The notes below the pieces were generated by a model, which was not told the origin of the DNA, made no database searches, and was given only the letters and a program-made list of their open reading frames with translations. From positions 1,488,001-1,552,000 of the forward strand of contig NC_085920.1 of NCBI RefSeq assembly GCF_035222485.1: a stretch of 64,000 bases of DNA, read 5' to 3'. Positions 58,543 through 64,000 of the stretch are shown in pieces. The position numbers and the translations under genes are program-made. How positions within the stretch are numbered: the stretch's first letter is position 1; every line of letters begins with the position of its first letter. Origin of the DNA: Podospora pseudoanserina. Taxonomy: Eukaryota > Ascomycota > Sordariomycetes > Sordariales > Podosporaceae.

Positions 58543-59140
58543 GTGCTTGATGACTGGCAATGGGCAAAACATGGCAGATATGTGACTGGCAGGAGGCTGA
58601 CGGGCACCATTCCCAGCCCGAAATCAAGGCTGGGAAATATGGACATATTCGTTGCCTACCTTAGCACCCTGTCGAACGGAGCTGACAGGGCTGAAGCCGT
58701 GCTGGCTCTACGATCGCAGCGACGATCTCGATAAGGTTTGGCTGGCAGATAGATGAGAACTGGTGACGCTTGAGGTGGTCAACGAGACGGCCAACAACGG
58801 GTGAGTACTTTGGTTAGTGCTATAATAGCATACTCATCATAGTGCCAAAGCGAGGCATGAGGCTACGGCCGCCAAAGTCGCCCAAACACAGCTGTTGCTG
58901 GAATCTCAAACGGCGAGTGGAATTGAACCAGGGCAAGAAACAACAGGGCGGAATGTTTCAGTCGTCCATTGGTCCATACTGTCAATTTGAGGCCACTGAC
59001 GGCGAGCTGGTTGGCAGCTGCCAGGGCAAGACGAAGAAGATGGAAATGAAGGAAGGCTACACTCCCAACCAAGACTTCCAAAAGGTGCCCAACTGTGCAA
59101 TTAGTGTTAACAAACATTCAAGTAACAAGGTGAAATCTCC
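58543..59140 (+). pseudogene. possible relic of a protein-coding gene
   Basis: Coding-like segments lie in different frames over this stretch, including DIFVAYLSTLSNGADRAEAV, an intron-like GT-AG segment of only 42 nt at 58801-58842, and an Ala/Gln-rich helix (AKARHEATAAKVAQTQLLLE) directly after it. No single frame joins them, so the region is either a decayed gene or a gene whose exons I cannot place. No family recognised. Confidence 0.25.
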
Positions 59141-59953
59141 ATGAGTCGCATATTCGGTGTTGTTGGCGCATCTATGGCCGCTCTCGCAGGCTCGGGCACT
59201 TGGCTCAACGGAGGAAACAGTTTGGCCCCCGAGCCAGCCCGTGGCCAGCTGACGGAGCACGGAATACCTTACCCTATTGTATTTCGTACATACAAATCTG
59301 TCCAACAAGAGAGCCACACGAAAATCAACAACGCACCTCAGCAACGGGGAAGGCCATTGCATGCAGGTGAGCTGAGTGAATTCCGTGCATCAGAAGTAGG
59401 CTTGGGGAATATCCCGCAGATTGGGCGTGTAATTGGCTTGTACAGGCATTTCCATATCCATACAGACAGGCAGTTGAACGTTACACTCTCCCCTGCTCGC
59501 CCAGGCGGCCCTGTTGTTCGCAGCCGGGCCCGGTGAATCATCTTCATTGCAGGGCACGGCTGGGAGCGAGATGTTACTGCACTGGCATGATATCTCTTGC
59601 AAGAAGCCTGCCTTGCAGCCTAGAGTTTTGAGCAAACTGAGGATCTCATGGGCGGGGGGGGGGGGTTACTCAGAGCACCACGCGGAGCCCAACGTGGAAC
59701 TGCCATCCATCTGCTGCACAACATGCGCCGCAGCGATGCCGGGTCTGCTTACAACGATTCGCATATTCTGTCTGTTCGGATGGACGACGTGATGGGACTT
59801 GGCATGGCACTCTTCGACGGCGCAACAACCGCCCTGAAGAAGCCGCAAGCGAGGGAGGTTGAGTGCGTGTGGGCCTCCGCTTCTTCCCTATGGCTTGTCG
59901 CCGCGGGTATTGATGAGCGAAGCTGTAGCGGAATTGCACTTGAAGATGCATAA
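59141..59953 (+). other. possible coding segments, unknown
   Basis: Two frames, 59141-59536 (131 codons) and 59648-59953 (about 90 meaningful codons, including SVRMDDVMGLGMALFDGATT), have balanced amino-acid composition but no domain. A 12-nt G run lies at 59654-59665. They may belong to the relic just upstream. Confidence 0.2.
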
Positions 59954-61981
59954 CACAGGAGAGCCTATCAGCGGTCTTGTGATGGTATAGACCCAACGAT
60001 GATGGCACAGTAAGATAATTGGGCGTTGAGCCTCTCATGATTGCAATTGTACATTTGCCCAACTCCCTCCATGAATGGCTTCCGGTTTGGTTGGCGTTGC
60101 CTTGGAGATATCGGGGCAGGAGGGCCGATGCGGGAGAATCAAAAGTGGGCAAAGACCGGACCCACCTTCCCTCCAGAGACACAGGCACTAGCCCAGCTAA
60201 AGAGAAAGTGTGGAGGGTCATGCTCAACTCAGGGCCCCAAGGTGTCGATTCGTCAGCGAATACCTCACGGAATCGCTCAGAGTTGGCAAGAGACCTTTTT
60301 GGGAGGGGGAAAGAGAAGAAAGAAAAGAACAAAAGAAGGAAAAATCGAAACGGCTCGGCAGTGCTGGGTCCCCAACACAATGGATGATGGCTGGCTGCCC
60401 GTCAACCACTCAACCTCTCTGGTTTGGCTTGTCTCCGGAAGAAAAGCAGCCAAACCCCGGGCTCTCTAGCAATTCCAAACTCCAAACCTGGGACCTGGAC
60501 AGACGGCCCTTGCAATTCACCCGGAATGCTCCTTTGAATTGTCAAAAAGAGACAGACAATTTGCAACCTGATCAACGGGCACTGCTTTCCACTTCCACTT
60601 CCACTTCCACATGGTGGCAATTTGATTATGTAACCCCCGCTGTCCAGAGGCCCGTCTTTTCAGGTCCAGTTATTAGAATTTGCGTAGTGTTCGTACAGGA
60701 TGCAGCTGCGAGGAAATCCGCTGAAGACTCGCTGATGACATGACGGTCGGTACGGAATACGGTAAGGATGTAAATCAGCAGGGTACGACATGCAGGCTTG
60801 CTGCTCACCCGCGATCCCTGTCCCCTGTCGGGCACCAGAAGCGACCTGGTGCGGTTGAGTACCTGGCGGTACCGCCACGCTTCGGCCCACTCACCGGCCC
60901 CAGCTTTTCTGAGCCTGTGACTGGTCCCCAGCCTGCGCGGTCCACTTGTCGGACCAGACGGTGGAACAAAGATCTGGCGGGCAGTGGGCGACACTGGTGG
61001 GTTTTGGCTAGTGCCCCAAGCTGGGAGCCAATGTAGCCCAGGTACCTTCAGACAGTGCCAAAGTACCAGAGGTACCGGCCGTCCACTTGTGTGCAACCCA
61101 CTCACTCCGCCCTCCCTCCTTCACTTGCTGCTACTCTCGGTGCCTCTCTTGCTGCGTCTTCTTGCTTTCTTGCTCCTTGTGCTTCCGCAACTCTCGATCC
61201 CCAAGGCACCACCACAGAAGCCTTCGTCTGTTGGGAATCTCTCTCGTTTTCTTGACCCTGCCGTAGCCCGCCCGTGCTGCCCTCGCCTTGCTTCTGCCTT
61301 CGAACGCTTCGCTTCTGTCTCCAGTTAGAGATCCCTTTTGCGGAACGACGACCGGCTGATCGACCGACTCCATTGAATGACAGCCTCCCAACACACACGA
61401 ATCTCTCTGCTTTCCGATTCACAGCTCGGTGAATTGAACCTGCCGCCGATTCGAGATTTGGATTCCGGCAACAAAACAAGTTGGAAACACTGAGCAAGAC
61501 GGCGAGGAGGTCTTTCTACCCTCTTCCTAGCCCGACCGCTCGTCGCGAAAACAAGGGGTTCAACTCGAGCTTTCTTGGGTAACCGGGAACCATCCATCGC
61601 TTGCCTCAGCTTCTTCGTCATATGTCTTGAACGTGACTCTTCACCTGAGCTTGGACAAACTTGGCTTTGCATTGTTGCACACTGGATTCGCAAACACACT
61701 TCTTTGCTCAACGGGTCTCTTAAAGGCCCTAGGGGGTTTTGCTTCTTTTGAACACCAACCTTTTTACCATACACGCAATACGCTTTGAATAGTTACACCT
61801 CATCATCCTGGCCGACGAAACGCGCAGTCGACCGAACCCCCTTTCTAGCTCGCAATCTCGGCAGAGCATAATATAGACACGGGTACACACAACGGACAGC
61901 AACGGATAGGGGACAGGAACGAGGAATACGCTGGGAACCGTGGGGAGGAGTAGACGCTATTCGCGTGGTCGAGACAGCAAA
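59954..61981. promoter_or_regulatory. upstream region and probable long 5' leader of the ELL gene
   Basis: No gene is supported. Several GGTACC-containing words occur between 60850 and 61080, and from 61100 the plus strand is C/T-rich, typical of a fungal promoter with a long 5' UTR. A (CCACTT)n stretch lies near 60590-60615. Confidence 0.4.
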
Positions 61982-64000
61982 ATGGTGTTCAACGTGCCCG
62001 ATGGTGGCCTGTCGTTGGATAGCTCAGCCAGGGCCATGGCTGGGCTTCCGGCGCAGGCCTTCGGAATTACATTGAGCAATAGTGTCATCGAAGACATGAT
62101 TGCTTGTGTTCAAAATGGAGGGGATATTGAGCTATCGTTGGGGTCCAATCCGGTAAGTTTATGTTGTTAGCCTTGTATTTCAAGGTTGGGTTTTCCATTG
62201 TCCCTCGATCTGAATAGTTTCTCAAACTATTGTTCAACTGCACTCGGCCCTCCACAATAGCCCAATAGCAGTGTCTAACAGCTTAAACCCCATAGGCTTT
62301 TCTCTTCGGCGATCATGAAGTCAAAATTCCAAACTCTCCCGATTCTTACGATTACGATCTGTACTATTCCGACGCAGTTTCTCCAAGATCGCTCAAGAAG
62401 CTACCAAATCCTGCAATGGGTGTTTTCATGCCCCCAAGGGTCTCTAGACCTGCCGCCAAGAAGCTGGCTTCGAAAGCTCCAGTCCAAAAGACAAGCTCCA
62501 GCAATACGACTCCAATTTCAAGCAACGAGGCCGACGATGCTATTGCCAACCTCAAAAGCTCACTGGCCCGTAAGGAAGCAGAGAAGAATACGTATGGACA
62601 CACTACCGCCGACTACTTGGAGGGCTGTGATACTAACTTGGAAGACAGTGCTGTTGTGGTCAGTGGGTTGATGAACTCGAAAGGCAAGGTTAAACCCCCC
62701 AACCGGTTGCTCGACAACGCGTCCCCCAGGTCTCTTCCGCCAAGTCCTGCGCTCAGCGGAGTTCGATCACCCTCCCTCGCACCAGGCGGCTCTGCCCTTG
62801 ATCAAGTCAAGCAACATACATTCCCAATCATTCACCAGTTGGCGGTATCGGAGCAGAGCTTCGAGGACCTTTTTGCGCAGTGGAATGAGGGCAGCGAAGA
62901 CGAGTTCAGAGTCGCGCTGGACAAGGTTGCCGATTTCGACAACAACATCCAGAAATGGACTCTGAGAAAGCGATACTGGAAGGAACTGGACGTCTTCGAG
63001 TACGATTATGCCAAGGAGGAAGACCGACAAACAGCCATCAACAATGCGGTAAAGCAGTTCGATCGTATGCGAGTTGGAGTTACCGACCCTATCTGGCAAA
63101 AGCTTCTACCGGTGGCGGAGCGCGGAAAGGGGATATGCCTGAGCAAACTGCAAGCCAATTTCGCCAAAGGCCCGACAGTCCCGAAACCAAAGCCGGACGG
63201 AGCCAACGGAAGCGGATCAGAGAGAGAGGACGCTGCGGTCTTGAAGAAAGGAAAAGGGGGCGAGCCAATGTCAAGATCAAGCTCCCAAGCTTCAGCTGCT
63301 GGCAAGAAGAAGCCCTCGGCATCGGAGGCCCAAGCGAAGCGTCTCACATCCACTACCAAGAAGACCGCACCCGCCAAAGCATCGACGAAAGCATCTCCGA
63401 CCAAGCCTCAAGCCAAGGCGGCAGCCAGCAAGGGCGGGCGCGGACCTCTTTCCGAAGAATTTGTGAAGGACTCGGACAGTGAGGAGGAGCCTTTGGCTAA
63501 ATCCAAAGCTGTAGCTGCCGTAGCTCCCAGGCCAGTCAAGGCTGCTCCTGCCCCGGCCGTGAAGTCGAAGGCGGCCGCCGCTGCCAAGACGGTACCCAAG
63601 GAAACCGAGAAGGACACCATCCGAGCCGAAGTTGTCGCAAAGCCAACCAAGGCCACCAAGCCTGCGGCGAAGCGACCACGCGATGCCGACGAGGACGACA
63701 GCTCGAGCTCAGGTACGCCGCTCAGCAAGCGCGTCAAGGCTGGCAGCAAGGCACCCACCACGGGTGCCAACTCGACGAAGCCACGGACCGTTTCGGACGC
63801 CAGCCAGAACGGTCGTCCAAGCTCCTCGGGGCCCAAGGCGAAGAACACTTCGCCGACCAAGTCGTCGCCTCTGGCGACCCCACCACAGAATGCGTCCGAG
63901 GTGGAGCAGGAGCGCCTGGCTCGTGCCAGGTCCGCCGAGCGAGAAAGGGAGCGCGAGCAAGCGCAAATCCAGGCGCTGAAGAGGGACCGGGAGCGCGAGC
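61982..64000 (+). CDS. ELL-like RNA polymerase II elongation factor (3' end outside window)
   Basis: Model: join(61982..62152, 62296..62591, 62649..>64000); introns 143 and 57 nt. The 57-nt intron (62592-62648) is stop-free and in frame; donor GTATGG, branch ACTAAC and acceptor ACAG support it. The N-terminal module (MVFNVPDGGLSLDSSARAMA; AFGITLSNSVIEDMI) is followed by a winged-helix-like region (HTFPIIHQLAVSEQSFEDLF; LDKVADFDNNIQKWTLRKRY; WKELDVFEYDYAKEEDRQTA) resembling the ELL domain that ends with the tyrosine/lysine-rich helix before the linker. The rest is a Lys/Ala/Ser-rich linker and then a charged helix (QERLARARSAEREREREQ) at the window edge. ELL raises Pol II elongation rate, in fungi with Eaf1. 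Assignment rests on motif resemblance only. Confidence 0.65.

Noticed and set aside
59670-60380. 236-codon minus-strand frame
   Set aside because: Starts at a non-ATG codon; a hydrophobic N-terminus arises from an A/G-rich plus strand. No family resemblance.

Overview
The window is nuclear DNA of a filamentous ascomycete. Short GT-AG introns (about 50-75 nt) with ACTAAC-type branch points, dense single-copy housekeeping genes on both strands, and the protein set (Bem46, Pex10, Erd1, Pcd1, Ctr, Bna1, Rad21, Pmr1, Eaf6, ELL) fit Sordariomycetes, probably Sordariales. That placement is inference from gene style; no search was run. I see no intact transposon, rRNA, convincing tRNA or CRISPR.

Layout: 1-2.1 kb is the 3' part of a FAP1/NFX1-type zinc-finger gene. 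3.5-9 kb holds a Bem46 alpha/beta hydrolase (minus) and a LYAR zinc-finger protein (plus). 10-13 kb holds PEX10 (minus) and ERD1 (plus), divergent. 13.7-16.6 kb is a 979-residue serine/proline-rich orphan. 17.6-22 kb is a compact metabolic block: a Pcd1-type Nudix hydrolase, a Ctr copper transporter, 3-hydroxyanthranilate dioxygenase and an FAH-family acylpyruvase, in two tail-to-tail pairs separated by about 95 bp. 23.6-32.7 kb holds a small unknown protein, an SRm160-like PWI/RS splicing factor, a tryptophan-rich small membrane protein, EAF6 and a DPP5-like S9 peptidase. 34.3-41 kb holds RAD21 and PMR1, divergent.

From 41 to 48.3 kb the content becomes accessory: a probably frame-disrupted Cys-rich/coiled-coil gene, a possible small Cys-rich protein, a signal-peptide/Cys-rich/single-TM candidate sensor, and a 714-residue orphan with an HTH-like N-terminus. 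49.9-51.1 kb is an EFM2-type lysine methyltransferase. About 10.9 kb (51.1-62 kb) then lacks any confident gene; it holds hairpins, homopolymers and what may be gene relics. The window ends in an ELL-type elongation factor gene.

The most unusual signal is not a gene. Several unrelated genes (Bem46, PEX10, Nudix, BNA1, DPP5) are built of blocks that switch abruptly from C-rich to G-rich on the coding strand, mostly at synonymous positions. One DPP5 block has 35 G and no C in 60 nt and strong G-quadruplex potential. Other points: four stop-free introns whose length is a multiple of three, paired tandem (CAGCAG) splice acceptors in one gene, and a diverged direct repeat near 49.6 kb.
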